Assembly (NCBI GenBank): GCA_024637395.1
Contig: JAGXFG010000035.1
Span: forward strand, 1-51,905
Reading direction: 5' to 3'
DNA from: Burkholderiaceae bacterium
Lineage (GTDB): Bacteria > Pseudomonadota > Gammaproteobacteria > Burkholderiales > Burkholderiaceae_E
DNA: 51,905 bases
Positions 35,186-44,218 of this stretch are shown here, one piece after another (position 1 is the first letter of the stretch; the number at the start of each line of letters is the position of its first letter). Both the position numbers and the translations under genes were made by a program. The notes under the pieces are model-generated. The model was not told where the DNA came from, did no database searches, and was given only the letters and a program-made list of their open reading frames with translations.

Positions 35186-36122
35186 GCTTGGGCAGAAGCA
35201 CTCCGGCACCGCGACCCAGGGCGACGATCACCACCACCAGTGCGGCCACGATCCAGGTCGAGGCGCCGACCGTTTCATTGTTGATCCAGCCGGCAAAGAC
35301 CAGGGTCAGGAACAGTTGCAGCAACTGCACCTGCGAGACCCGGGCCACGCCGCCAAGGGCCATGCCACCGTACCAGAAGAAGAATCCCACCAGCTGGCTG
35401 AACACCGCCACGTAGGCGAAGGCAGTCCAGGCCTGCCAGGAGACGTGCGCGAAGGGCGTGACAACGGTCAGCCACGCCGTCGGAAGCAGCAGGACGGGGG
35501 CGCTGAAGACGAGTATCCAGCAAATCGTCTGCCAGCCGCCCAGATGCCGAGAAAGCATTCCGCCGTAGGCGTAGCCGACCGCGCCGGCGGCCACCGCTCC
35601 GAGCAGCGCCAGGTCGCCAGCGCTCAGCGTGCCGCTGCCGCGCGAGAACGCGAAAGCCAGCACTACCGCGCTACCGGCGATTGCGGCGCCCCAAAATGCC
35701 TTCGTCGGCCGTTCGTGAGCCAGTCGGGCAGCCGCGATCACGATCGCCAGCGGCAGCAGCGCCACGATGATCGAGCCGTGCGCGGCCTCGGTCGTGCGCA
35801 TCGCCAGCGAGGACAGCAGGGGGAATCCCACCACCACGCCCAACGCGGCGCCAAACAGTGCGCCCCAGTGGCGCCTCGGGGGCAGCGGCACGCCGCGCAC
35901 GAACAGGGCAACGGCGGCCAGCGCGGCGGCGATCTCGGCACGGCCAAGGGCCAGCCAGACCGGGTCGATCTCAGCCACTGCGAGGCGGGTCATCGGCAGG
36001 GTCAGGGAAAAGGCCAGGACCCCGAGGAAGCCCAGCGCCATGCCGCGCGACACCTCGCGCTGGCTAGCATGCGACTCGGCTGCCAGCACTTCGGGAGCGG
36101 GGATTGGCTGCTGCTGGCTCAT
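35178..36122 (-). CDS. EamA/DMT family metabolite exporter
   Basis: 314 codons with ten predicted membrane segments in two repeats of five, each an EamA domain (GMALGFLGVLAFSLTLPMTRLAV at the start of the first repeat, AGAVGYAYGGMLSRHLGGW at the second). The drug/metabolite transporter family exports amino acids, nucleosides or other metabolites; substrate not determinable. It follows an RhtB/LysE exporter gene on the same strand, with ten bases between, so the two are probably cotranscribed. The C-terminus overlaps convergently with the crotonase-family gene. Confidence 0.88.
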   Translation of the reverse strand: MSQQQPIPAPEVLAAESHASQREVSRGMALGFLGVLAFSLTLPMTRLAVAEIDPVWLALGRAEIAAALAAVALFVRGVPLPPRRHWGALFGAALGVVVGFPLLSSLAMRTTEAAHGSIIVALLPLAIVIAAARLAHERPTKAFWGAAIAGSAVVLAFAFSRGSGTLSAGDLALLGAVAAGAVGYAYGGMLSRHLGGWQTICWILVFSAPVLLLPTAWLTVVTPFAHVSWQAWTAFAYVAVFSQLVGFFFWYGGMALGGVARVSQVQLLQLFLTLVFAGWINNETVGASTWIVAALVVVIVALGRGAGVLLPKLR

Positions 36123-36132
36123 CGGCTGCGGT

Positions 36133-36738
36133 TCAATTGACCGCGATCCAGGCCGCGGTCGCGATCAGTGAGGCCCCGAGGAAACCATTGAACCAGGCCA
36201 GGCGGTTGCCGACGGCGAGCCAGTGACGCAGGGAGGAACCGAGCCACGCCCAGATCAGCAGCGCGACCATGCAGCAGCTGACGAAGATCGTCACGATCAG
36301 CAGTGAACCCACCCAACTCGGGGTTGCCAGTTCCTGGTAGGCACCGACGGTGCCGGCGATCAGCATCCAGGCCTTGCCGTTGGCAAATTGCAGCAGCACG
36401 CTTTCATGCACGCGCGGTGGCCGCGCAGCACTGCCCTGCGAGAAACCGCGCGACCGGGCAATCTGCAGGCCAAGCCAGACCAGGTAGCCAATTCCCAGCC
36501 AGCGCAGCACGAGGCTGGCCGTCGGGCTGGCGGCCAGCAGTCCGTGGGCCCCCGCCAGCGTCAAGCCCAGCATCGCCGTGAAGCCGATCGCCACACCGAG
36601 CATGTGGGGGCCGATGGTGCGCGCGCCAAAATTGGCGGACGTCACCAGCGCCAGTGCGGTGTTGGGCCCCGGCGTGATCGATCCGACCCAGGCGAACCAC
36701 GAGAAGGCGACGAGCAGCGGAATATCGACGTGAAGCAT
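36133..36738 (-). CDS. LysE/RhtB family amino acid exporter
   Basis: 201 codons, six membrane segments. The family N-terminus WVGSITPGPNTALALVTSANFGARTIG (in parts) with the conserved TPGPN, and GLQIARS-type spacing, mark it as RhtB/LysE. Such proteins export homoserine, threonine, leucine or lysine. It is the first gene of a two-gene exporter operon divergent from htpG; the gap to htpG is 136 bases. No regulatory gene (LysG-like) is nearby. Confidence 0.9.
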   Translation of the reverse strand: MLHVDIPLLVAFSWFAWVGSITPGPNTALALVTSANFGARTIGPHMLGVAIGFTAMLGLTLAGAHGLLAASPTASLVLRWLGIGYLVWLGLQIARSRGFSQGSAARPPRVHESVLLQFANGKAWMLIAGTVGAYQELATPSWVGSLLIVTIFVSCCMVALLIWAWLGSSLRHWLAVGNRLAWFNGFLGASLIATAAWIAVN

Positions 36739-36795
36739 CGGCGTGGTGACCGGGCCGGTGGGTGGGGGGTCAGATAGTAGCCTATCGCCGTCCCC

Positions 36796-36823
36796 CTTGA
36801 AATCCGGCTTCCGGACACCATCT
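36796..36823 (+). promoter_or_regulatory. Sigma-32 (heat-shock) promoter of htpG
   Basis: CTTGAAA at 36796-36802 is a perfect sigma-32 -35 element. After a 13-base spacer comes CACCATCT (36816-36823), one mismatch from the consensus CCCCATnT. It lies about 50 bases before the htpG start, in the correct orientation. HtpG is a classic heat-shock gene, so position and function agree. Confidence 0.8.
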
Positions 36824-36874
36824 CACTCAGGTTAACCGGCATCTTCGCTCAACTTTCCCAGGGTACTGACTGCA

Positions 36875-38794
36875 ATGAAAGAAACGCTCGGATTCCAGGC
36901 TGAGGTCAAACAGCTCCTCAAGCTGATGATTCACTCCCTCTACGGCAATCGCGAGATCTTCCTGCGCGAATTGATCTCGAATGCCTCCGATGCCTGCGAC
37001 AAGCTGCGCTTCGAAGCGCTGGACCGGCCTGAACTCTACGGCGGAGACACCGAGCTCGAGATCAGGGTCGGTTTCGACCCCGAGGCACGCACCATCACGG
37101 TCAGCGACAACGGCATTGGCATGTCGCGCGGCGAGGCCATCGACAACCTGGGCACCATCGCCCGCTCCGGCACCCAGGAATTCCTCGGCCAGATCTCCGG
37201 TGACAAGAAACACGATGCCCAGCTGATCGGGCAGTTCGGGGTCGGGTTCTACTCCGCGTTCATTGTGGCCGACAAGGTTGTGGTGGTTTCGCGCCGTGCC
37301 GACGCCGGACCGGACGAGGGGGTGAGCTGGGAGTCGGACGGCACCGGCGAATTCAGTGTCGAGACCATCCACCGCGAGGCCCGCGGCACCGAGGTGACTT
37401 TGCACCTGCGCGCGCCGGCCGAGGGCGAGGCCGATGCCGCCAGCGAGGACGGTTTGCTCGACGACTGGCGGCTGCGCTCGATCGTGCGCAAGTACTCGGA
37501 TCACATTTCGTTGCCGATCCGGATGCACAAGCGCGAGTGGGACAAGGACAAGGGCCAATACCGCACCCTGGACGAACTCGAAACCGTCAACCAGGCGAGC
37601 GCCCTGTGGGCACGGCCCAAGAACGAGATCACGGCGGAGGAATACAACGCGTTCTACCGCCACCTGACCCATGATGAAGCGGATCCGCTGGGCTTCACCC
37701 ACAACCGGGTCGAAGGGCGCAGCGAATATACCCAGCTGCTCTACGTGCCGGGGACCGCGCCGTTCGACATCTGGGACCGTGAGCACCGCCACGGCATCAG
37801 GCTCTACGTCCGCCGGGTCTTCATCATGGACGACGCCGAGCAGCTGCTGCCGGCTTACCTCCGGTTCGTGCGGGGCGTGGTGGACTCGAGCGACCTGCCG
37901 CTCAACGTTTCGCGCGAAATCCTCCAGGAGTCACGCGACGTCAAGGCGATTCGCGAGGGCTGCACCAAGCGGGTGCTGGCGCTGCTCGAGGATATCGCAG
38001 AAAACGACGCCGAGAAGTACCAGCGGTTCTGGAAGGAATTCGGTCAGGTGCTCAAGGAAGGACTGGGCGAGGATTCCGGCAACCGGGAACGGATTGCCAA
38101 GCTGCTGCGCTTTGCGAGCACCAAGGGCGAGGTCGCGGCGCAAGGCGTGGCGCTGGCCGATTACCTGGGCCGGATGGTCGAGGGGCAGGAAAAGATCTAC
38201 TACGTCACGGCCGACAGCCACGCTGCGGCGGCCAACAGCCCCCATCTCGAGGTGTTCGCGCGCAAGGGCATCGAAGTGCTGCTGCTGTCGGACCGGATCG
38301 ACGAGTGGATGCTTTCGCAACTGCCCGAATTCGAAGGCAAGGAACTGGTCTCGGTCAGCCGCGGTGGGGTCGACCTGGGCAAACTCGCCGACGAACAGGA
38401 ACAGGCCGCCCAGGTCGAGGCCGCCGAGGAGTTCAAGGAAGTCGTGACGGCGGTGCGCGAGGCGCTCGGCGACCAGGTCAAGGACGTGCGCATCACCAAC
38501 CGCCTGACCGACTCGGCCTCCTGCCTGGTATCCGAGGAGGGCGAAATCAGCGGTAATCTCGAGCGGCTGCTGCGCCAGGCCGGCCAGAAGGCACCCGAGC
38601 GCAAGCCGATTCTGGAGATCAACCCGGGACACGCGCTGGTGCGTCGGCTGCTCGAAGATCGCAGCCGGGTGGCCGACTGGTCGCAGCTTCTGCTTGACCA
38701 GGCCATGCTGGCCGAAGGCGGGCAACTCGACGATCCAGCCGGGTTCGTGCGCCGGCTCAACGCGATGCTGGTCACGATAGTTCCGGGCGCCTGA
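36875..38794 (+). CDS. htpG: Molecular chaperone HtpG (Hsp90)
   Basis: 639 codons. GHKL ATPase motifs: [44 protein letters not shown] and [19 protein letters not shown]. The middle domain shows [20 protein letters not shown] with the ATP-contacting Arg. C-terminal dimerisation domain is complete ([14 protein letters not shown]). It is full length for bacterial HtpG, starts 52 bases after a sigma-32-type promoter and helps refold client proteins in the cytoplasm. Confidence 0.97.
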   Translation: MKETLGFQAEVKQLLKLMIHSLYGNREIFLRELISNASDACDKLRFEALDRPELYGGDTELEIRVGFDPEARTITVSDNGIGMSRGEAIDNLGTIARSGTQEFLGQISGDKKHDAQLIGQFGVGFYSAFIVADKVVVVSRRADAGPDEGVSWESDGTGEFSVETIHREARGTEVTLHLRAPAEGEADAASEDGLLDDWRLRSIVRKYSDHISLPIRMHKREWDKDKGQYRTLDELETVNQASALWARPKNEITAEEYNAFYRHLTHDEADPLGFTHNRVEGRSEYTQLLYVPGTAPFDIWDREHRHGIRLYVRRVFIMDDAEQLLPAYLRFVRGVVDSSDLPLNVSREILQESRDVKAIREGCTKRVLALLEDIAENDAEKYQRFWKEFGQVLKEGLGEDSGNRERIAKLLRFASTKGEVAAQGVALADYLGRMVEGQEKIYYVTADSHAAAANSPHLEVFARKGIEVLLLSDRIDEWMLSQLPEFEGKELVSVSRGGVDLGKLADEQEQAAQVEAAEEFKEVVTAVREALGDQVKDVRITNRLTDSASCLVSEEGEISGNLERLLRQAGQKAPERKPILEINPGHALVRRLLEDRSRVADWSQLLLDQAMLAEGGQLDDPAGFVRRLNAMLVTIVPGA

Positions 38795-38802
38795 CCAGGG
38801 TT

Positions 38803-39309
38803 ATGCCGACAGCCGGCGCGCTGGTTGGCCTCGCGCCCGTCATCGGGCGGGATTGCCGCATCCTCGTGCTGGGAAGTTTTCCCAGCGCAGCGTCGCTGGC
38901 CGCCGGCCATTATTACGCCCATCCGCGCAACCAGTTCTGGCCGATTCTCTCCGCCGTGCTCGCCCTCGACCTGATGGCCTTGCCCTTTGCGCAGCGTTAC
39001 CGCGCGCTGCGCCGGGCGGGGATCGGCATCTGGGACGTGCTCGGGGCGTGTCAGCGCAGCGGTAGCCTCGATGCGGCCATCCGCGACCCGCGCGCCAATG
39101 ACTTCAGCGAACTCCGACGGCGGGCTCCGCAGCTGCAGCGGGTGCTGTTCAACGGCGGGACAGCGGCCCGCCAGGCGCGTGAGCTCGAGCGCCTGGGCTA
39201 CGAGGTGCGGGTGCTGCCCTCGACCAGCCCGGCCCACGCCGCCCGCACGCTCGCCCAGAAGCTTGAACTGTGGGCGCCAGCCTTGCGCCTGGCCGATGAG
39301 CCGCGCTGA
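38803..39309 (+). CDS. Hypoxanthine-DNA glycosylase (UDG family 6/Mug-like)
   Basis: 168 codons, starting eight bases after htpG. Uracil-DNA-glycosylase fold: LVLGSFPSAASLAAGHYYAHPRNQFW (in parts; GSFPS and YYAHPRNQFW are the motif of the family 6 hypoxanthine glycosylases and related Mug/TDG enzymes), IGIWDVLGACQRSGSLD and VLPSTSPAHA (the motif 2 loop). The protein should remove deaminated adenine (hypoxanthine) or a similar damaged base in base-excision repair. Overlaps the following gene by 14 bases. Confidence 0.85.
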   Translation: MPTAGALVGLAPVIGRDCRILVLGSFPSAASLAAGHYYAHPRNQFWPILSAVLALDLMALPFAQRYRALRRAGIGIWDVLGACQRSGSLDAAIRDPRANDFSELRRRAPQLQRVLFNGGTAARQARELERLGYEVRVLPSTSPAHAARTLAQKLELWAPALRLADEPR

Positions 39310-40078
39310 ACGCCGCCGGCGGGTGCCGGACCCGCCGATCACGCTCTCGGAAGAGGGCGGGGTACGCTACCTGCACTTTGGCAACCAGTGGATCCAGGGC
39401 GCGATGCGCTTGCGTTCACCCGAGCGGCTGGAACTCGAATATCTCCAGCGGATGATGGCCTGGCTGCTGTTCGTCGCTGAGCCGGCGCAGATGCTGCAGG
39501 TGGGCGTTGGCGCCGGTTCGCTGATCCGCTTCTGCCATCGGCGCCTGGCCGCGACCAGCGTGACCGCGGTCGAACTCTCGCCCCTGGTGCTGGCCGTCGC
39601 CCGACAATCGTTCGGGCTGCCGCCGGAAGGCGAGCGGCTGAAGCTGGTCGTTGGCGATGGCGCCGACTGGGTCGCCAGGGCTGCGAACCGCGCTCGCTAC
39701 GGCGTGATCGCGGTCGATGCCTTTGACGCGGCCGCGCGCGGGCCGGCGCTCGACTCGGAGGCCTTCTACGCCGATTGCCGCCAGGCTCTGGCTCCGGCCG
39801 GGATCCTGGTCGTCAATCTGTTCGGCGAGCATCGTTCGCTGGCGCGCAACAGTGCCCGCATCAGTGCAGCGTTCGGGGGCAGGTATGTCGAACTGGCGGT
39901 GCCAGGACACTCCAATGTCATTGCGCTGGCGTTTTTCGGGCCGCCACTGGCGATCGGCTGGCGCGCGCTGCGTTCACGCGCCGCGGTGCTGGCGCGCCAG
40001 TACGGCCTGCCGGCCCGGCAGTGGGTCAGGGCGCTCGAGCAACAGGCCCCACCGGGCAGCGCCGGGTTCGCCATCTGA
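39296..40078 (+). CDS. Spermidine synthase-fold methyltransferase-like protein
   Basis: 260 codons from ATG 39296, overlapping the glycosylase gene. The Rossmann nucleotide motif LQVGVGAGSLIRFCHRRL, then VTAVELSPLVLAVARQSFGL and VGDGADWVARA, VIAVDAFDAAA follow the spermidine synthase (PAPT) plan. The usual polyamine gatekeeper sequence GGGDG is LQVGVGAG and the catalytic Asp region is VDAFDA; substrate specificity for putrescine is therefore unclear. Many such short proteins in bacteria are annotated as spermidine synthase-like. No polyamine genes nearby. Confidence 0.75.
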   Translation: MSRAERRRRVPDPPITLSEEGGVRYLHFGNQWIQGAMRLRSPERLELEYLQRMMAWLLFVAEPAQMLQVGVGAGSLIRFCHRRLAATSVTAVELSPLVLAVARQSFGLPPEGERLKLVVGDGADWVARAANRARYGVIAVDAFDAAARGPALDSEAFYADCRQALAPAGILVVNLFGEHRSLARNSARISAAFGGRYVELAVPGHSNVIALAFFGPPLAIGWRALRSRAAVLARQYGLPARQWVRALEQQAPPGSAGFAI

Positions 40079-40165
40079 ATTTGGCCGTGCCGGGAACCAG
40101 TTCTCGGCCGCCGCGCCGACCGAGGGCCTCGTTGTGCCGCCCCAGGTTGTGCTAGCCTGCGGTCG

Positions 40166-41959
40166 ATGAATGCGCCCACTGCCGCCGCCGTGCGCCCGCT
40201 CGGCAAGCCGGGTAAAAGGCTCGAGCTGGCCGACCTCGTCCCGGCGCTGCTCGAAGACGGGCTGCTGTCCGCCGACGACGCCCGCCAGGTGCTGCGCTAT
40301 GCCGGGCTCTCGACCTCCGGCCAGCACGCGCTGGTCGCCCTGGCGCAACGCAAACTGAAATCGTCCGCCAGTGGCAAGCCGCTCGAACTGGACGCGCTGT
40401 GCGTCTGGCTGGCCGGCCGGGTGGGACTGTCATACCGACACATCGACCCGCTCAAGGTCGACCTGGCCCGGGTGGCAGACGTGATGTCGAGCCAGTACGC
40501 CGAACGATTTGCGATCCTGCCACTTGAAGTCAGCGGTGCCGAGGTGACGATCGCCACTGCCGAGCCGTTCGTGGTCGACTGGGTCGATGAACTCGGCGCG
40601 CTGTTGCGCAAGAGCATCAAGCGCGTGCTGGTCAATCCGCTCGAACTCAAGCGCTATTCGGTCGAGTTCTACAGCCTCGCGAAGTCGGTCCGCCAGGCCA
40701 ACCGCAAGGGTTTCGACCAGGAGCGCAACAATTTCGAGCAGCTTGTCGATCTGGGCCGTTCGGGGCGCAGCTTCGATGCCAACGACTCGCACATCATCAC
40801 CATCGTCGACTGGCTCTGGCAGTACGCCTTCGAGCAGCGCGCCAGCGACATCCACGTCGAGCCGCGGCGCGAGCTGGGCACGATCAGGTTCCGGATCGAC
40901 GGGGTGCTGCACCAGGTCTACCAGGTGCCGTCCGCGGTGCTCAGCGCCATGACCAGCCGGATCAAGCTGCTGGGGCGCATGGACGTGGTCGAGAAGCGCC
41001 GGCCGCAGGATGGCCGGATCAAGACCCGCACCGGCGACGGCAAGGAGATCGAACTGCGGCTCTCGACGCTGCCGACCGCCTTCGGCGAAAAACTGGTGAT
41101 GCGCATCTTCGATCCCGAAGTGCTGATGCGCGACTTCCCCGAACTCGGTTTCCCCAGCGACGATATCGTGCGCTGGAACGAGATGACGGCGCGGCCCAAC
41201 GGGATCATCCTCGTCACCGGCCCGACCGGGTCCGGGAAGACCACCACGCTCTACACCACGCTCAAGCATCTGGCCACCGACGAGGTCAACGTCTGCACCG
41301 TCGAGGACCCGATCGAGATGATCGAGCCGGCCTTCAACCAGATGCAGGTGCAGCCGGCGCTCGAACTCAACTTCGCCGAGGGGGTGCGCGCGCTCATGCG
41401 CCAGGACCCGGACATCATCATGGTCGGCGAAATCCGCGACCTGGCAACCGCCGAAATGGCGATCCAGGCGGCGCTGACCGGGCACCTGGTGCTGTCCACG
41501 CTGCACACCCAGGATGCCCCTGGAGCCATCACCCGCCTGCTCGATCTGGGTGCCCCGGAGTACCTGCTCAACGCGACCCTGATCGGCGTGGTCGCGCAGC
41601 GCCTGGTGCGCACCCTGTGCCCGCACTGCAAGGAGGAGAGCGGACCGATCCCGGATGAGCAGTGGCAGGAACTGGTGGCGCCGTTCCGGGCAACCAAGCC
41701 GGCCCGCAGCTGGCGTGCCGTGGGCTGCCTGGAATGCCGGATGACTGGCTATCAGGGGCGCAGCGGACTGTATGAGCTGCTGATCATCGATGACGAGCTC
41801 CGGGCGCTGATCAACCGCCACGCCGAGCTCCAGGAATTACGCCGGGTCGCCCTGCGCTCGGGACTGAAACCCTTGCGCCTGGCCGGTGCCCAGAAAGTGG
41901 CCGCGGGTCTGACGACGATCGAGGAAGTGCTGCGCACTGCGCCGCCGATGACCGGTTGA
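40166..41959 (+). CDS. GspE/PulE-type secretion or pilus ATPase
   Basis: 597 codons. An N-terminal MshEN-like domain (about residues 20-170) is followed by the ASP/GSPII ATPase: DIHVEPRRELGTIRFRIDGVLHQVY, Walker A GPTGSGKTTTLYTTL (about residue 351), Asp box TVEDPIEMIEP, Walker B-type DPDIIMVGEIRD and His box TGHLVLSTLHT. A tetracysteine zinc motif CPHC...CLEC is present, typical of GspE. Neighbours are not secretion genes, so it is a stand-alone copy that could work with a type II secretion or type IV pilus system encoded elsewhere. No partner gspF is in the window. Confidence 0.9.
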   Translation: MNAPTAAAVRPLGKPGKRLELADLVPALLEDGLLSADDARQVLRYAGLSTSGQHALVALAQRKLKSSASGKPLELDALCVWLAGRVGLSYRHIDPLKVDLARVADVMSSQYAERFAILPLEVSGAEVTIATAEPFVVDWVDELGALLRKSIKRVLVNPLELKRYSVEFYSLAKSVRQANRKGFDQERNNFEQLVDLGRSGRSFDANDSHIITIVDWLWQYAFEQRASDIHVEPRRELGTIRFRIDGVLHQVYQVPSAVLSAMTSRIKLLGRMDVVEKRRPQDGRIKTRTGDGKEIELRLSTLPTAFGEKLVMRIFDPEVLMRDFPELGFPSDDIVRWNEMTARPNGIILVTGPTGSGKTTTLYTTLKHLATDEVNVCTVEDPIEMIEPAFNQMQVQPALELNFAEGVRALMRQDPDIIMVGEIRDLATAEMAIQAALTGHLVLSTLHTQDAPGAITRLLDLGAPEYLLNATLIGVVAQRLVRTLCPHCKEESGPIPDEQWQELVAPFRATKPARSWRAVGCLECRMTGYQGRSGLYELLIIDDELRALINRHAELQELRRVALRSGLKPLRLAGAQKVAAGLTTIEEVLRTAPPMTG

Positions 41960-42006
41960 GCGAATAGAACTGACCGGAACCGGGGGCGAGCGCCGTGGCG
42001 CTGGCC

Positions 42007-43182
42007 TCACTTCGACAGTTCGCGCATTGCCCGCTCGAGTCCCTGCAGAGTCACCGGGTACATCCTTTCGGCCAGCAGCTGGCGGATCACCGCGATCGAC
42101 TGGCGATATTCCCAAACCCCTTCCGGCTCGGGATTGAGCCAGACGAATTTCGGAAAGCGCTCTACCAGCCGCCTCAGCCAGACCGCACCCGCTTCCTCGT
42201 TGGTGTACTCGACCGAGCCACCGGGCTGCAGCACCTCGTACGGGCTCATGGTGGCGTCGCCGACGAAAATCAGGCGGTAGTCAGAGTTGTACTTGCGGAT
42301 GATGTCCCAGGTATCGCTGCGCTCGGCGTGGCGGCGGTGGTTGTTCTTCCAGACGTGGTCGTAGACGCAGTTGTGGAAGTAGTAGAACTCGAGGTGCTTG
42401 AATTCGGTCTTGGCGGCCGAGAACAGTTCCTCGGTCTGGCGGATGTGGTCGTCCATGGTGCCGCCGACGTCAAGCAGCATCAGCACCTTGATGGTGTTGT
42501 GGCGCTCGGGAACCATGCGGATATCAAGCCAGCCGGCGTTGCGCGCGGTCGAGGCGATGGTATCGTCGAGGTCCAGTTCCTCTTCGGCACCCTCGCGGGC
42601 AAAGCGCCGCAGCCGGCGCAACGCCACCTTGATGTTGCGCGTGCCCAGTTCGACGCTGTCGTCGTAGTCGCGGTAGGCGCGTTGTTCCCAGACCTTGACC
42701 GCGCTGCGGTTGCCGGCCGATGGCCCGCCGATGCGAATTCCCTCGGGGTTGTAGCCGCCGTTGCCAAACGGCGAAGTGCCATTGGTGCCGATCCAGCGGC
42801 TGCCGCCCTGATGGCGTTCCTTTTGCTCGTCGAGCAACTCCCGCAGGCGTTCGAGCAGTTTGTCGAGTCCGCCCATCGCCTCGATCGCGGCCTTCTCCTC
42901 GGCGCTGAACTGGCGCTGCATCTCGCGCCGCAGCCACTCGAGCGGCAACTCGGCGCTCATTCCGGGGATTTCCTCGACGCCTTTGAAGTAGGACGCGAAG
43001 GCCCGGTCAAACTTGTCGAAGTTGCGTTCGTCCTTGACGAAGGTCGCCCGCGACAGGAAGTAGAACTGGTCGATCGACGGGTCGATGACCCGCGCCGCCA
43101 TTGCTTCGAGCAGCAGCAGGTGCTCGTTGATCGACACCGGCAGCTTGGCCTTGCGCAGGTGCAGGAAGAAATCGATCAGCAT
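42007..43182 (-). CDS. VWA domain protein, CoxE-like
   Basis: 391 codons. The C-terminal half holds a von Willebrand factor A fold with metal-site text LMLLDVGGTMDDHIRQTEE, in which the MIDAS DxSxS pattern is replaced by DVGGT, and FYYFHNCVYDHVWK. The N-terminal half is helical (MLIDFFLHLRKAKLPVSI). The MoxR AAA+ ATPase gene precedes it by 32 bases. MoxR/VWA pairs assemble or activate enzyme complexes, often inserting metal or remodelling the large subunit; the client here is not in view. Convergent with the GspE gene. Confidence 0.88.
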   Translation of the reverse strand: MLIDFFLHLRKAKLPVSINEHLLLLEAMAARVIDPSIDQFYFLSRATFVKDERNFDKFDRAFASYFKGVEEIPGMSAELPLEWLRREMQRQFSAEEKAAIEAMGGLDKLLERLRELLDEQKERHQGGSRWIGTNGTSPFGNGGYNPEGIRIGGPSAGNRSAVKVWEQRAYRDYDDSVELGTRNIKVALRRLRRFAREGAEEELDLDDTIASTARNAGWLDIRMVPERHNTIKVLMLLDVGGTMDDHIRQTEELFSAAKTEFKHLEFYYFHNCVYDHVWKNNHRRHAERSDTWDIIRKYNSDYRLIFVGDATMSPYEVLQPGGSVEYTNEEAGAVWLRRLVERFPKFVWLNPEPEGVWEYRQSIAVIRQLLAERMYPVTLQGLERAMRELSK

Positions 43183-43214
43183 CGGGATATGGGGAAGCCG
43201 CGGCCTGCCAATGC

Positions 43215-44057
43215 CTAGCGGTTATGCCGCGCCATGTAGGCGAGTCGCTCGAAGAGATGGACGTCCTGCTCGTTCTTGAGCAGCGCGCCGTGCAGCGGCG
43301 GAATGACCGACTTGTGGTCGGTGCTGCGCAGTGCCTCGGGTGGAATGTCCTCGGCCAGCAAGAGCTTGAGCCAGTCCAGCAATTCCGAGGTCGAGGGCTT
43401 CTTCTTCAATCCGGGCAGGTCGCGGACCTGATAGAAGGAGTCGAGCGCTTCCTTGAGCAGGTCACGCTTGAGTTGCGGATAGTGGACATCGACAATCTGG
43501 CTCATAGTGTCGCGGTCGGGGAACTTGATGTAATGGAAGAAACAGCGGCGCAGGAACGCGTCGGGGAGTTCCTTTTCGTTGTTCGACGTGATCACCACCA
43601 GCGGCCGATGCCGCGCCCGGATCAGTTCACGGGTCTCGTAGACGTAGAACTCCATCCGGTCGAGTTCACGCAGCAAGTCGTTGGGGAACTCGATATCGGC
43701 CTTGTCGATCTCGTCAATCAGTAGCACCATCGGGACTGGCGAGTCGAAAGCCTGCCAGAGAACACCTTTGACAATGTAGTTGGCAATGTCCTGAACGCGC
43801 TGGTCACCAAGCTGGGAGTCACGCAGGCGGGACACGGCGTCATATTCATAAAGGCCCTGCTGGGCCTTGGTGGTCGATTTGATATGCCACTGCAGCAGCG
43901 GCATACCGACAGCACGGGCGACCTCTTCAGCCAGCATCGTCTTGCCGGTGCCGGGCTCGCCCTTGATCAGGAGCGGCCGCTGCAGCGTTATGGCGGCGTT
44001 GACCGCCAGACGGAGATCGTCAGTGGTGACGTATGTGCTGGAACCTTCGAAGCGCAT
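43215..44057 (-). CDS. MoxR-family AAA+ ATPase
   Basis: 280 codons from ATG 44057 (protein MRFEGSSTYVTTDD); an upstream TTG would add five residues but CAGGTG before the ATG supports this start. Walker A GEPGTGKT (about residue 37), Walker B VLLIDEIDKAD, sensor 1 VITSNNEKELPDAFLRRCFF with an arginine finger, and the AAA_lid helical part. Works with the VWA protein downstream. It is divergent from the HlyD/RND operon, with 161 bases between starts. A perfect TTGACA (44143-44138, minus) sits in that gap, but the best -10 (TATACT, 44123-44118) is only 14 bases away, so the exact promoter is unclear. Confidence 0.92.
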   Translation of the reverse strand: MRFEGSSTYVTTDDLRLAVNAAITLQRPLLIKGEPGTGKTMLAEEVARAVGMPLLQWHIKSTTKAQQGLYEYDAVSRLRDSQLGDQRVQDIANYIVKGVLWQAFDSPVPMVLLIDEIDKADIEFPNDLLRELDRMEFYVYETRELIRARHRPLVVITSNNEKELPDAFLRRCFFHYIKFPDRDTMSQIVDVHYPQLKRDLLKEALDSFYQVRDLPGLKKKPSTSELLDWLKLLLAEDIPPEALRSTDHKSVIPPLHGALLKNEQDVHLFERLAYMARHNR

Positions 44058-44154
44058 CAGGGACACCTGCAAGGGAGTGGGGCGGCGCTTTTGGCGACGC
44101 CGGGAAGCGTTGGGCCAAGTATAACGGCGCCCGACTTTGTCAAAGCCAGGGGGC

Positions 44155-44183
44155 TTGATCGTATACCCCCCTGGGTATATAAT
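44155..44183 (+). promoter_or_regulatory. Promoter of the efflux operon with operator in its spacer
   Basis: TTGATC (44155-44160), 17 bases, then a perfect TATAAT (44178-44183). In the spacer lies an 18-base inverted repeat TATACCC-N4-GGGTATA (44162-44179), overlapping the -10. It contains the C/G-run dyad of the CsoR/RcnR/FrmR operator class, and the last gene of the operon codes for a member of this repressor family. Binding there would block RNA polymerase, giving autoregulation and induction by the ligand. Seen in sequence; the regulator assignment is inference. Confidence 0.7.
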
Positions 44184-44218
44184 CGGCCGCTAATCGGAAC
44201 GGACCAAGCCATCAAACC

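Noticed and set aside
41960-42006. Possible terminator between the GspE and VWA genes
   Set aside because: Only a 6-bp AGCGCC/GGCGCT pair with a two-base loop, sterically unlikely and without a T run.
44118-44143. TTGACA and TATACT as a full promoter of moxR
   Set aside because: Spacing of 14 bases is too short for a standard promoter; kept only as a remark under the gene.
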